The notes beneath the pieces were generated by a model, which was not told the DNA's origin, did no database searches, and saw nothing but the letters and a program-made list of their open reading frames with translations. Below are positions 46,350 through 55,930 of a stretch of DNA of 64,000 nucleotides, piece after piece. Origin of the DNA: Magnetospirillum sp. XM-1 (GTDB lineage Bacteria; Pseudomonadota; Alphaproteobacteria; Rhodospirillales; Magnetospirillaceae); the NCBI RefSeq assembly GCF_001511835.1, contig NZ_LN997848.1:1612001-1676000 (forward strand), given 5' to 3'. Made by a program: the position numbers and the translations under genes. The first letter of the stretch is position 1; each line of letters opens with the position of its first letter.

Positions 46350-47516
46350 ATGTCCGGGAGCGCGAAGCCCGCGGCCAAGCCGCTCGACAAGGATGCGGCC
46401 AACCGCAAGGAAATCGTCACCACCATCAAGGGGCCGGTGACCGCCCGCGTCACCCAGCTGATTCCCGCCCTGGCCGCCTTCCCCAATCCGTATTCCGCCG
46501 TGCTGGCCACGCCGGACCTGCTTTACGCCTGCATGCAGCTGGTCAAGACCAAGCGCGACCAGTTCCAGGACCTGCTGGTGGACAAGGACGGCAACCCGGT
46601 CACCACCGATGACGGCCTGCTGCGCTGCGACCGCTCGCTGGACCAGGTCATCTCCATGGTGGTGCGTTCGGGCGCCAAGGCCTATGCGGAAAAGCGCTTC
46701 GGCACCGCCGACAAGCCCGCCGCCCCGGTGGCGCCCAAGAAGGAGCCCAAGACCCTGCTGGAGAAGATCCAGTCCCTGGTCTCGGGCAAGTGGGGCGACA
46801 TGGAGGTGCCCAAGTCGTCGCCCACCCAGGCCGACCAGTTCTATGGCGCCATCAAGGACTACCTGGATTACGACTGGCAGGTGCCGCTGATCCCCTGCTT
46901 CGCCGAACTGCCGGTCAAGCTGATCCGCGAGATGGGCCGGGGCGTCACCACGCTGCGCACCGCCGAAGGCATCGCCGCCCTGGCCGATATCGGCCGCCAT
47001 TCCATGGATTCGGCCAAGCGCATCCTGTCCGACGACATGATGCGCGAGATGCTCGACACCCAGCCGCTGGCCGCCAAGGGCGTGGCCTTCCTGGGCAAGG
47101 ACCGCTACGACTACCTGCACGGCACCGTCTACGACAAGATGGGCGAGAAGTTCTGGGAAATGTGCGTCGATTGCGACCGCCTCGAGGCCATGGAGGTCCA
47201 GAACGCCAAGGATCTGGAGCAGCTGGCCAGCCATCTGCACATCCTGTCGGGCGAGTCCATCAACCAGATCGTCCGTTTCCTCAGCTATTCGCAGATTCCC
47301 ATCTTTCTCGAAATCGGCACGCAGAAGCTGGGCGAGTCGATCTTCGCCGAGATTTTCGGCGTTCCCGGCAACAAGAAGCTGATCAAGATGTTCTGCGAGA
47401 AGATCAAGATGTGGAAACTGGATCAGGACGATCCGGATTCCGACCTGCGGGCCAAGCTTCCCGACGTGTTCGGCGCCTATCTGCGGGCGCCCGCGGATTT
47501 CGAGAAGGGGCTTTAG
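46350..47516 (+). CDS. Hypothetical protein (388 aa)
   Basis: A soluble, mostly helical protein starting MSGSAKPAAKPLDKDAANRK. No membrane segment, signal peptide or recognised motif. A charged Pro/Lys linker lies near residue 125 (KPAAPVAPKKEPK). It stands alone between a DUF2336 gene and lysS, and probably belongs to a lineage-specific family. Confidence 0.65.
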   Translation: MSGSAKPAAKPLDKDAANRKEIVTTIKGPVTARVTQLIPALAAFPNPYSAVLATPDLLYACMQLVKTKRDQFQDLLVDKDGNPVTTDDGLLRCDRSLDQVISMVVRSGAKAYAEKRFGTADKPAAPVAPKKEPKTLLEKIQSLVSGKWGDMEVPKSSPTQADQFYGAIKDYLDYDWQVPLIPCFAELPVKLIREMGRGVTTLRTAEGIAALADIGRHSMDSAKRILSDDMMREMLDTQPLAAKGVAFLGKDRYDYLHGTVYDKMGEKFWEMCVDCDRLEAMEVQNAKDLEQLASHLHILSGESINQIVRFLSYSQIPIFLEIGTQKLGESIFAEIFGVPGNKKLIKMFCEKIKMWKLDQDDPDSDLRAKLPDVFGAYLRAPADFEKGL

Positions 47517-47532
47517 GGCGTTAATCCGCTCT

Positions 47533-47662
47533 TGTCATGCCCGGCCTTGTTCCGGGCATCCACGCGGCTCCATCCGGGATAAGGCCAAACGGCTCTAAGT
47601 GGATGGCCGGGTCAAGCCCGGCCATGTCGCGAAGGGCGACATGGATTTAGTCCATGTCGCCG
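47533..47662. repeat. Dispersed palindromic repeat (CATGCCCGG/CCGGGCAT type)
   Basis: Contains CATGCCCGG...CCGGGCATCC followed by GGATGGCCGGG...CCCGGCCATG and CATGTCGC pairs, forming several stems between convergent genes. This REP-like sequence type is common in alphaproteobacterial genomes. Confidence 0.65.
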
Positions 47663-47671
47663 CGAAACGTC

Positions 47672-49258
47672 CTACATGTCCTCGCCCTTGATCGCCTTGT
47701 CCAGCAGGGCGATGGTCTCGGCGACGCCGAACAGCTTGATGAAGCTGCCCATGCGCGGGCCCTGGTCGTTGCCCAGCAGCACCTCGTAGCAGGCCTTGAA
47801 CCAGGCCTTGAGGTCGGCGAAGCAGGGGCGCTTGCCGATCTCGTAGACCAGGTTCTGGATATCCTCGACCGACGCGTCGGCCGACAGGGCCTCCAGGCCG
47901 GTTTTCAGCGCGGTGAAGGCGTCCACCTCGTCGGGATTGGCCTTGCGGTAGGTCTTGTTGGGCAGGACGAAGTCGCGGTAATAGGCGATGGCATAGCCCA
48001 CCAGCCCGTTGAGGATGGGGGCGGTCTCGGGCGCGGCGCCCGGCGCGTAGCGCTTGATGAAGCCCCAGATCACCGCTGGATCGTCCGAGTGGCAGACGCT
48101 GACCAGGTTCAACAGGATGTTGAACGACAGGTGGGCGTCCTCGGCCGGCGGCTTGCCGCCGTGGATGTGCCACACCGGATTGTCCAGCTTGTTGCCCGGC
48201 TCTTCCCCAGAGAACTTGCCCAGATAGGCCAGATACTCGTCCACGGCGCGCGGAATGACGTCGAAATAGAGGCGCTTGGCGGTCTTGGGCTTCTGGTACA
48301 TGAACAGCGACAGGCTTTCCTGCGGCGCGTATTTCAGCCAGTCCTCGACGGCCAGTCCGTTGCCCTTGGACTTGGAGATCTTCTGGCCCTGGTCGTCCAG
48401 GAACAGCTCGTAGGTCAGGTTCATGGGTGCCTTGCCGCCCAGGATCGAGGCGATGCGGGTCGATAGCTGGACCGAGGGGATCAGGTCCTTGCCGCTCATC
48501 TCGTAATCAACGCCCAAGGCCACCCAGCGCATGCCCCAATCGGCCTTCCATTGCAGCTTGCAAGCGCCGCCGGTGACCGGGGTCTCGACCTTCTTGCCGT
48601 CTTCGCGCTGGTAGACGATGGTGCCGGCCTCGACGTTGCGCTCGATCACCGGCACCTGCAGCACGACGCCGGTTTCCGGGCAGACGGGCAGGAAGGGGGA
48701 ATAGGTGGCGCGGCGCTCGTCGCCCAGCGTCGGCAGCACCACGTTGATCACCTGGTCGTAATGCTTGAGCACACCTAAGAGGGCGGCGTCGAAGCGGCCC
48801 GAGGTGTACCAGTCGGTGGCCGACTGGAACTCGTATTCGAAGCCGAAGGCGTCGAGGAACGAGCACAGCCGCGCATTGTTGTGATGCCCGAAGCTTTCAT
48901 GGGTGCCGAAGGGATCGGGAATCCGGGTCAGCGGCTTGCCCAGGTGCTTGGCCACCATCTCCTTGTTGGGGATGTTGTCGGGCACCTTGCGCAGCCCGTC
49001 CATGTCGTCGGAGAAGGCGAACAGGCGGGTGGGGATCTCGGGGGCCAGCAGCGCGAAGGCGCGGCGCACCATGGTGGTGCGCGCCACTTCGCCGAAGGTG
49101 CCGATATGGGGCAGGCCCGAGGGGCCGTAGCCGGTCTCGAACAGCACGTAGCCCTTGTCCGGCGCTTTGCCTTTCAGACGCTCGTCCAGCAGGGCGCGGG
49201 CTTCCTGGAAGGGCCAGGCGGTAGCGGAGCGGGCGAGGTCGCGAGGGTCGGAGGACAT
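47672..49258 (-). CDS. lysS: Class I lysyl-tRNA synthetase
   Basis: A 528-residue class I (archaeal-type) LysRS, MSSDPRDLARSATAWPFQEA. The class I signatures are HIGT in GPSGLPHIGTFGEVART and KISKSKG. It charges tRNA-Lys in Alphaproteobacteria that use this form instead of class II. The ATG at 49258 is taken over an upstream ATG at 49282. The neighbour upstream reads in the same direction, 87 bp away. Confidence 0.95.
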   Translation of the reverse strand: MSSDPRDLARSATAWPFQEARALLDERLKGKAPDKGYVLFETGYGPSGLPHIGTFGEVARTTMVRRAFALLAPEIPTRLFAFSDDMDGLRKVPDNIPNKEMVAKHLGKPLTRIPDPFGTHESFGHHNNARLCSFLDAFGFEYEFQSATDWYTSGRFDAALLGVLKHYDQVINVVLPTLGDERRATYSPFLPVCPETGVVLQVPVIERNVEAGTIVYQREDGKKVETPVTGGACKLQWKADWGMRWVALGVDYEMSGKDLIPSVQLSTRIASILGGKAPMNLTYELFLDDQGQKISKSKGNGLAVEDWLKYAPQESLSLFMYQKPKTAKRLYFDVIPRAVDEYLAYLGKFSGEEPGNKLDNPVWHIHGGKPPAEDAHLSFNILLNLVSVCHSDDPAVIWGFIKRYAPGAAPETAPILNGLVGYAIAYYRDFVLPNKTYRKANPDEVDAFTALKTGLEALSADASVEDIQNLVYEIGKRPCFADLKAWFKACYEVLLGNDQGPRMGSFIKLFGVAETIALLDKAIKGEDM

Positions 49259-49345
49259 GGGTTCTACTTTCCGTTCAAACAAGTGAAGAGCGGAAAGCTA
49301 GTCTTCGGGGAGGGCTGCGTCAATCGCGGTGCGGCGCATGGGAGC

Positions 49346-50848
49346 TCAGCGCCGCTTCTCCACTTCCTCGGCCTCGCGATGGGCGAGGTAGTTGGAAAGC
49401 TCCTTCATCTGGCTCTGCCATTCCTGCTCGGCATTGCGCTCGCGCAGCCAGATGTCCGGGTCCTCCTTGACCTGGCGGAGATAGCGCACCGTGTAGGGGA
49501 CGTGCAGTTCGCGCTGCCCCTCGGTGGTGCCGAAATTGCTGACGAAGCTTTCCAGGAAGGCCGACGACACGCGGGGAAACACCCGGTGGCAGGCCAGGAC
49601 CAGGAAGTCGCCCCATTCCGGCGGGAACTTGGCGAAGGCGCCCAGCAGGTTGTCGCGCAGCGCTCCCTCGCGGGCCTTCTGCTGGAAGATGCGCGGGTCC
49701 TTTTCCTGCTCGTAGAGGTCGTGGCAGATGCGCCAGGCGTGGTTGAGGCGCTTCCACCAGTCGTTCCTGGGGTCGAGCAGCGAACGCAGCGTCTCGATCT
49801 CGCGGTTGCCGATCTTGGGGATGTCGTAGGCCTCGGGCGAGGACGGGGTGAGCATCTCGCGCAAGGCCTTGGTGTTGTCCTTGACCTGGAAGACCTTGGT
49901 GCCGTCGGGCTTCTTGGTCTCCACCAGCTTCAACTCGTCCCAGCCGCTGTTCCAGCCCTGGAGGATGCTGTCTTCCAGGGGCTTGGTGACGTGGTCCCAG
50001 AAGCTGTCGGTGTCGTCCTCGGCCCATTCGTAGCTGGTGGCCAGCATGCGGATATTGCGGCTTTCCCAGATGGTGGGGAAGATCAGCTTGGTCACCGCCG
50101 CCTTGAACTTCTCGGCGAATTCGGGCGACGCCAGGAAGAAGGGCGGCAATTCCCGCCTCAGCGCCGGATTGTGGCGCTGGAAGAACACCAGCACCTTGTC
50201 GATGCGCCGTCCGATGGCCGCTTCGCACAGCTTGTCGAAGCTCTCGAACTTGGCGCCGGGCTCGGGAAGTTCCGGCACCACGTAGTCCAGGCGTTTCAGC
50301 AGGTGGGCCAGGTTGGGCGGCAGTTCGTATTCGATGTCCTTGTTGCGCGCCTCGCGCCGGGCCTTGCGCTCGGCCTCGTCGTCGCTCTTGGGCGGCAGGC
50401 CGGAATACATCTCCATGACGGGCGCCGGCGGCGGGGGAGGCGGTGCCTTCTTGGGAATGCAGGACTTGTACTTCATATCCTCCTTGAGGATATGGGTGAC
50501 GAGCCAGTCGGTGAGCACCCGGATCAGCACCTGGGAACAGGTCTTCAGATCCTCGTCCAGGGTGGCGGCCTTGAACTTGTCGTGCAGCAGCTTGGCCTTG
50601 AAGGCCAGGGCCTCGTGGCCCTTCTTGTGCGCATCGATGTCGGGATACTTGGTGGCGGCCATCACCGCTTCCTCGCGGCGGAAATGCTCGTCCACGTAGC
50701 GCAGCAATTCGTCGGTGACGGTCGAGACCTGACGCCAGTTGTCCTGGCCGATCCATTGCTCCGTCATGTTGATCAGATCAATCAGCCGCTTGTGGTCGGC
50801 ATCCAGTGCCGGCGCTCCAACGGACATGGCATCGCGCCATACGATCAT
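49346..50848 (-). CDS. Bacteriohemerythrin fused to a large uncharacterised domain
   Basis: A 500-residue protein. Residues 1-135 are a hemerythrin domain with the diiron ligands visible in DADHKRLIDLIN, YVDEHFRREEAVM, DAHKKGHEAL and VTHILKED. After a Pro-rich linker (KKAPPPPPPAPV) about 350 residues follow that I do not recognise, helical and rich in Trp, Phe and charged residues (IWESRNIRMLATSYEWAEDD). Oxygen or iron sensing feeding an unknown effector is likely. The start MIVWRDAMSVGAPALDADHK is chosen because hemerythrins begin this way. Confidence 0.85.
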   Translation of the reverse strand: MIVWRDAMSVGAPALDADHKRLIDLINMTEQWIGQDNWRQVSTVTDELLRYVDEHFRREEAVMAATKYPDIDAHKKGHEALAFKAKLLHDKFKAATLDEDLKTCSQVLIRVLTDWLVTHILKEDMKYKSCIPKKAPPPPPPAPVMEMYSGLPPKSDDEAERKARREARNKDIEYELPPNLAHLLKRLDYVVPELPEPGAKFESFDKLCEAAIGRRIDKVLVFFQRHNPALRRELPPFFLASPEFAEKFKAAVTKLIFPTIWESRNIRMLATSYEWAEDDTDSFWDHVTKPLEDSILQGWNSGWDELKLVETKKPDGTKVFQVKDNTKALREMLTPSSPEAYDIPKIGNREIETLRSLLDPRNDWWKRLNHAWRICHDLYEQEKDPRIFQQKAREGALRDNLLGAFAKFPPEWGDFLVLACHRVFPRVSSAFLESFVSNFGTTEGQRELHVPYTVRYLRQVKEDPDIWLRERNAEQEWQSQMKELSNYLAHREAEEVEKRR

Positions 50849-50941
50849 TCCGGCCCCCGCCCAACATACATGCCAAAGGCATTTCCCACCCTTCATCAGA
50901 TGTGACTTTAGGCATGCTTGTCAACGGTGATAGGGCGAAAG

Positions 50942-51160
50942 TCAGCCGGGAACCATCTCATGAGGGTGGCGGTCATGTTCGGCCAGCAGCGAGGCGCTCA
51001 GGATGGTGCAGTAGTCGCCGAACTCGCACTCCTTGAGGCGCTGGCAGGACAGAATTTCACGGGTGAACTGGATCAATGCTTCCGGATTGTTCGCATCGAT
51101 CAAGCGTTGTCCGGTGTCCGAGACCAATCGGAATGTGCAGTCTTGGGTTCGGAGCGTCAT
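50942..51160 (-). CDS. Small hypothetical protein (72 aa)
   Basis: MTLRTQDCTFRLVSDTGQRL, with three further Cys residues in SCQRLKECEFGDYC that could bind metal. No family is recognised. It lies upstream of the hemerythrin gene with a 93-bp gap, in the same direction. Confidence 0.5.
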   Translation of the reverse strand: MTLRTQDCTFRLVSDTGQRLIDANNPEALIQFTREILSCQRLKECEFGDYCTILSASLLAEHDRHPHEMVPG

Positions 51161-51241
51161 GGACGCCTCTGCTTCTCAAAAATTACGGGCGGGCACTTCT
51201 GCCGCTCGGTTCACGAGAAGATTATACCTAAGGTAACTGCC

Positions 51242-51259
51242 TGAATAAACAATTATTCA
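51242..51259. promoter_or_regulatory. 18-bp inverted repeat TGAATAA-ACAA-TTATTCA
   Basis: A perfect 7-bp inverted pair in the AT-rich gap 51161-51321 upstream of the small gene ending at 50942. Possible regulator site; not an FNR box (TTGAT-N4-ATCAA). Confidence 0.4.
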
Positions 51260-51321
51260 TTAGGAGTAGAAATTTAATACTTAGGAATTAAGAAAAAGAC
51301 GCGGGAAATTTCCGTAAAATT

Positions 51322-54078
51322 TTATGGATCGGTGGTCTCCAGGAGTTGACGGCATTGCCTGACCGCTTCGGCGAGGCCGACTTTCAGCGGCTCGACGCCC
51401 GGGGGAAAGGCTCCGAACAGGCGGCTCGGCATCATGGGGTCCAGCAGGACGAAGACGCCCCGGTCGTCGGCGCGGCGCACCAGCCGGCCAAAGGCCTGCT
51501 TGAGGCGCAGCCGGGTGATCATGTCGTCATAGGCCCGCCCGCCGAACTCGGCCCGGCGGGCCTTGTGCAGGATGTCGGGGCGCGGCCACGGCACCCGGTC
51601 GAAGACGATCAGGTGGAGCGAGCGGCCGGGCACGTCGACGCCGTCTCTGACCGCGTCGGTGCCCAGCAGGCAGGAACGCTCCTCGGCGCGGAAGATGTCC
51701 ACCAGGGTCGAGGTGTCCATGTTGTCCAGATGCTGGGCCAGGAGCGGCAGGCCTGCATCCTCCAGCGGCGCGCTGATGCGCTTGTGCACGGCTTTGAGGC
51801 GCGAGATGGCGGTGAACAGGCCCAGCGCTCCGCCGCCGGCGGCCAGGAACAGCTCGCGGTAGGCGGCCGCCACCTGGTCCATGTCGTCCTTGCGCACGTC
51901 GGTGACGATCAGAACCTTGGTGCGGGCGGGATAGTCGAAGGGCGAGGCCACCTCGGCGCGGATCGGGGCCGATTGCAGATGGATGGCCCCGGTGCGCCGC
52001 TCGGCCGCCCGCCAGTCGGTCTCCACGTCGCCCGATCCGTCCTTGAGCGTCGCCGAGGTGACGACGATGCCGTGGGCCGGCTCGACAACGGCCTTGGCGA
52101 AGGGCTGGGTCGGGTCGATCCAGTGGCGGTGCATGCCCACATCCATGTCGCGCCCGTCGATCCTGTCCACCGAGAACCAGTCGATGTACTGCCGGTCGAT
52201 GGAGCCGCCCTGGACGATGCCGTCCAGCATGCCCTTCCACCCGGCCAGCGGCATCAGCACCCGGCGCTCGATGGAGCGGCAGATGCCTTCGATGCGGGAC
52301 CGGGTGGCGGTTTCCAACTCGGCCGCCTCGTCGTCCAGCAGGGCGGCCAGCGCCTTGGCCAGCACCTGCAGCGGCAGGGCGACGCGGCCCAGCGCTCCGG
52401 CCAGGGCTCCGGCCGCTTGCGGAAGGCCCTCGATGGGGGCGGTGATCTCGGTTTCCAGGCTGTAGGGGGAATCGGGATGGGCGGCGCGGGCATAGACCTG
52501 ACGGCGCGCCAGGGCCAGGAAGGCTTCGGCCGGTCCCTGGGGCTCGCCCTCGGTGATGCGCACCAGCCAACCGGGGCCGGGCAGGGCGCGGGCGGCGGCC
52601 AGGGCGGCGTCGAGCGCGGCGATGGCGTCTTCCGACCCGCCCACCAGATCCTCGGCCCGGCGGTGCAGCCCGCGGGCGCGGGACCGGGACGCCATCTCGC
52701 CCTCGGGGCCCAGGATCCAGCGCCGCACCTCGGCGGCCTCCAGACCGGTCAGGTGGGCGGAAAAGGCGGAATCGGCGGCGTCGAAGACGTGGTGGCCCTC
52801 GTCGAACACCAGCCGCGTCGGCTGGGTGCCGTCGTCCAGGCCGCCCAGTGCCGCCTGGATCATCACCAAGGCGTGGTTGGCCACCACGATGTCGGCGCGC
52901 CTCGCCCGGCGCACGGCGCGCTCGATGAAGCATTTGCGGTAATGGACGCAGGCCGAGAAGATGCACTCGCCCCGCCGGTCGGCTATCCCTAACGTGCGGG
53001 CGCGGCCCAGCACCTCGGTCAGCCAGCCGGGGAAGTCGCCGCCCACCATGTCGCCGTCCCTGGTCGCCAGCAGCCAGCGGGCCATCAGCCCCAGGGCGGC
53101 CGCATCCTGGCTGCGGTTGCGGGTGACCATCTCCTCGTAGTTCAGCAGGCAGGCATAGTTCTCGCGGCCCTTCCTGATCACCACCTTGCGCGCCTTGTCG
53201 TGCGGATTGGGGAACAGGCGGTCCAGCTCGCCGTCCAGCTGGCGCTGCAGGTTGCGGGTGTGGGTGGATATCCAGACCGGCGCGCCGTTCTTCTCGGCCC
53301 ACAGCCCGGCGGGGGCGATGTAGCCCAGCGTCTTGCCGGTGCCGGTGCCGGCCTCGGCCAGCACCAGATGGGGGTGGGCTTCGGCCTCGCGCGGCAGGAA
53401 GGCCTGGCTGACGGCCGAGGCGTAATCGGCCTGGGTGGGGCGCTGCTCGGCCCCTTCGCCCAGCATCTGGGCCAGCCGCGACCGGGTCTCGGCCGGGTCC
53501 ACGGGGATATTGCCGGGGGGCGGCTCGGGGGCATATTCGCTCCACTCGGGCAGGCGGTCCCAGACGCGAAGCGCGCCGCCGCCGCGTCCCGAATCGCCCT
53601 GGACGCCCAGCGCGGCCAGCACCGCGTTGCCCCAGCCCCAGCCGCCCCGGGCCATCATCCAGGCCAGCCCGCGCGTATCGACGGCCTTGGCGGCGGTGTC
53701 GGCATTGGTCCGCGCCGCCAGCTCCTCCAGCAGGCGGCGGGTGCCGGTCATCAGCGCCTCGGCCTCGTCCTCCAGATCGGCGGGATGGGGCAGCCCCATG
53801 GCGTCGGCCAGCCCGCGCGGGGTGGGCAGGCAGAAGCGGGCGGGGCGCACGAAGGCGAAGAGTTCAAGAATGTCGAGGCGCAGGAAATCGTCGATGCCCA
53901 GCCGCGCCCCGACCGCCGGGCCGTGGCAGACCAGCGGGCTTTCGTTTCTGGCGTAACGGGCTGCTTCCGTGCGGGAAAGACGCCTGAACTCGCCGTCGGG
54001 CTCCAGCGCCACCGCGCCCCGGATTCCGGCGACCAGCACCGGGACATGGGGCAGCACTATGCGGGACGGCGCGGACAT
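51322..54078 (-). CDS. DinG/XPD-type ATP-dependent helicase
   Basis: A 918-residue superfamily 2 helicase. Walker A is EAGTGTGKTLGYIAP and Walker B/DEAH box is VFDEGHHVFDA. Cysteines in NYACLLNYEEM and ECIFSACVHYRKC between them fit the Fe-S cluster of this family. Motif VI is KQAFGRLVRRADDRG. The first 200 residues are an N-terminal extension without clear domains. It presumably unwinds damaged or structured DNA. Confidence 0.9.
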   Translation of the reverse strand: MSAPSRIVLPHVPVLVAGIRGAVALEPDGEFRRLSRTEAARYARNESPLVCHGPAVGARLGIDDFLRLDILELFAFVRPARFCLPTPRGLADAMGLPHPADLEDEAEALMTGTRRLLEELAARTNADTAAKAVDTRGLAWMMARGGWGWGNAVLAALGVQGDSGRGGGALRVWDRLPEWSEYAPEPPPGNIPVDPAETRSRLAQMLGEGAEQRPTQADYASAVSQAFLPREAEAHPHLVLAEAGTGTGKTLGYIAPAGLWAEKNGAPVWISTHTRNLQRQLDGELDRLFPNPHDKARKVVIRKGRENYACLLNYEEMVTRNRSQDAAALGLMARWLLATRDGDMVGGDFPGWLTEVLGRARTLGIADRRGECIFSACVHYRKCFIERAVRRARRADIVVANHALVMIQAALGGLDDGTQPTRLVFDEGHHVFDAADSAFSAHLTGLEAAEVRRWILGPEGEMASRSRARGLHRRAEDLVGGSEDAIAALDAALAAARALPGPGWLVRITEGEPQGPAEAFLALARRQVYARAAHPDSPYSLETEITAPIEGLPQAAGALAGALGRVALPLQVLAKALAALLDDEAAELETATRSRIEGICRSIERRVLMPLAGWKGMLDGIVQGGSIDRQYIDWFSVDRIDGRDMDVGMHRHWIDPTQPFAKAVVEPAHGIVVTSATLKDGSGDVETDWRAAERRTGAIHLQSAPIRAEVASPFDYPARTKVLIVTDVRKDDMDQVAAAYRELFLAAGGGALGLFTAISRLKAVHKRISAPLEDAGLPLLAQHLDNMDTSTLVDIFRAEERSCLLGTDAVRDGVDVPGRSLHLIVFDRVPWPRPDILHKARRAEFGGRAYDDMITRLRLKQAFGRLVRRADDRGVFVLLDPMMPSRLFGAFPPGVEPLKVGLAEAVRQCRQLLETTDP

Positions 54079-54218
54079 GGCCGGAGACTACAGGGAGAAC
54101 GGATCGGGGACAAGGCGTGCTGTCGATCACAGAATGGTCACAGCATTTTCACCCCCTGGTCCCAGCCAGGCGGCGTACACCTTGTGGCCCGGAATTCGCT
54201 TGGGAAAGGGGTGCCGTC

Positions 54219-54437
54219 ATGATCGACCATGAAAGCATCGCCGCCGTCATCGGCCGTGGCGGGCACGGTGGAAGCGTCGCCATCGCCGCATGCAAGTCCG
54301 GCTCCGGCGCGGTCAAGGAAATCGGCTATTCCAGCGCCGATCGCTGCTTCTTCGTGACGGTCGACGGGCGTGAAAGGCTGCGCAGCGACGTGCCGGAAAC
54401 CGCCTACGTCTTTTTCAGCGCCACCGCGCCCGAGTAG
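54219..54437 (+). CDS. Small hypothetical protein (72 aa)
   Basis: The ATG at 54219 follows GGAAAGGGG. The sequence MIDHESIAAVIGRGGHGGSV continues to a beta-rich end (CFFVTVDGRERLRSD). No family is recognised. Convergent with the 5'-nucleotidase gene, 4 bp apart. Confidence 0.55.
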   Translation: MIDHESIAAVIGRGGHGGSVAIAACKSGSGAVKEIGYSSADRCFFVTVDGRERLRSDVPETAYVFFSATAPE

Positions 54438-54441
54438 TGGC

Positions 54442-55929
54442 CTACCGCACCGCCTTCACCCGGCCTTCGATCTTGGGGGAAACGGTGCCCTTGGCGGCTG
54501 CGTAGTCGGCGACCACGTTGACCAGCAGGGGCGCGGCCTCGGCGTTGACCAGGACCTTGCCGTCTTTGAGGGCCTGATAGCCGTCGCCGCCGCCCGCCAG
54601 GTAGTCGGTGGTGGCGAGGCGATAGCGGCGCTTGAGGTCCAGCGGCTTGGGTCCGGCCATGGCCTTGACGATGCGCTTGCCCGGCGGGCGGGCGGGGTCG
54701 TAGGAGATGGACAGTCCCGACACCTGCGGGAAGCGCCCGGCCTTGGCCTCCACCGCCGACAGGGTGAATTCCAGCACGTTCAGCAATTGGGCGCCGCTGA
54801 TCTCCACCAGCATCACGGTGTTGCCGAACGGCATCTCGGACAGCAGGTCGCGGCGGGTGAGCGGCTGGCCCGGCTGGTACTGGCGGTTGCCGCGCAGGCC
54901 GCCCCCGTTGATCAGCGCCATGTCGGCGCCGAAATGGGCGGAAAGCGCGTCGGCCACCAGATTGCCCAGCGCCGCCTCCTCGCCCCGCACGGTGGTGGTG
55001 CGGCTGTCCATGGCGGTGGCGAGCGTGGCGAGCGGCACGCCCAGCGCCTCGCCCAGCAGGGAATCGGTCTTGGCGACCACACCAGCCAAGGCGGGGGCGG
55101 GGGCTTCGCCCGCCACCGGCAGGAAGCGCCAGCCCAGGGTGCTGACGGTGGTCGGACCGGTCTGGCCGGCATCGGGGCGGTCCACCAGCAGCTCGACCAT
55201 GCCCACCCAATGGGCGTCGTGGCCGGCTTTGAGCACCAGCGGGCCGTTCTCCAGGATGCTGATGGGGTCGTGGTCGTGGCCGCCCAGCACCAGATCGATG
55301 CCCTTGACCGCGCCGGCCAGCTTGCGGTCGTCGTCCAGGTCCAGATGGGTCAGCGCCACCACCAGTTCGGCCCCCTGGGCGCGAAGCTGGGCGATTACGG
55401 CCTCGGCGGTGGCGCGCTCGTCGCTGAAGCTGGCGCCCTCGGCGGTGGACATGCGGGCGGTGGCCTGGGTCAGGACGCCCAGGAACCCCACCTTGACCCC
55501 GCCGATCTCCTGTAGCAGCAGGGGCTTCACGCCCTCGACGCCGCCGATATTGGAGCCCACCCAGGGGAAGGTGGAGGCCTTGATCTGGGCGGTGAAATTG
55601 GCGGTGCCGAAATCGAATTCGTGGTTGCCGGGCACGGCGGCCACGGGGGAAAGGGCGTTGAAGAACTCCACCATGTGGGAGCCCTTGGTGACGTTGGAGG
55701 CCAGCGAGGGGCTTAAGAGATCGCCGCCGAAGGTGAAGACCGGGTTGGGGTTGCGGCCCTTCTCCCGCTCCAGCACGGTCAACAGCTCGGCCAGCCCGCC
55801 CTTGCCTTCGACCGGGCGGTATTCGTAGATGTCGTTGACGTGCAGGAAGGTGAGGCGCACCTGCTCGGCCAGGGCCTCTCCCGCCCAGACCAGCAGGGCC
55901 AGGACGGCGACGGTGAGCCGCATGGCCAT
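54442..55929 (-). CDS. 5'-nucleotidase/2',3'-cyclic phosphodiesterase (UshA-like), exported
   Basis: A 495-residue protein with a signal peptide (MAMRLTVAVLALLVWAGEAL, cleavage near AEQ). The calcineurin-type metallophosphatase domain has FLHVNDIYE, FGGDLLSPS, PGNHEFDFG and GGHDHDPI; the C-terminal 5'-nucleotidase domain has NGGGLRG and YDPARPPG. It should release phosphate from nucleotides in the periplasm. It starts 1 bp after the stop of the AhpD-like gene, in one operon. Confidence 0.9.
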   Translation of the reverse strand: MAMRLTVAVLALLVWAGEALAEQVRLTFLHVNDIYEYRPVEGKGGLAELLTVLEREKGRNPNPVFTFGGDLLSPSLASNVTKGSHMVEFFNALSPVAAVPGNHEFDFGTANFTAQIKASTFPWVGSNIGGVEGVKPLLLQEIGGVKVGFLGVLTQATARMSTAEGASFSDERATAEAVIAQLRAQGAELVVALTHLDLDDDRKLAGAVKGIDLVLGGHDHDPISILENGPLVLKAGHDAHWVGMVELLVDRPDAGQTGPTTVSTLGWRFLPVAGEAPAPALAGVVAKTDSLLGEALGVPLATLATAMDSRTTTVRGEEAALGNLVADALSAHFGADMALINGGGLRGNRQYQPGQPLTRRDLLSEMPFGNTVMLVEISGAQLLNVLEFTLSAVEAKAGRFPQVSGLSISYDPARPPGKRIVKAMAGPKPLDLKRRYRLATTDYLAGGGDGYQALKDGKVLVNAEAAPLLVNVVADYAAAKGTVSPKIEGRVKAVR

Positions 55930-55930
55930 C

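Noticed and set aside
48881..50905. A 674-codon plus-strand frame
   Set aside because: Antisense to the hemerythrin fusion gene and part of lysS; same composition bias, no family features.
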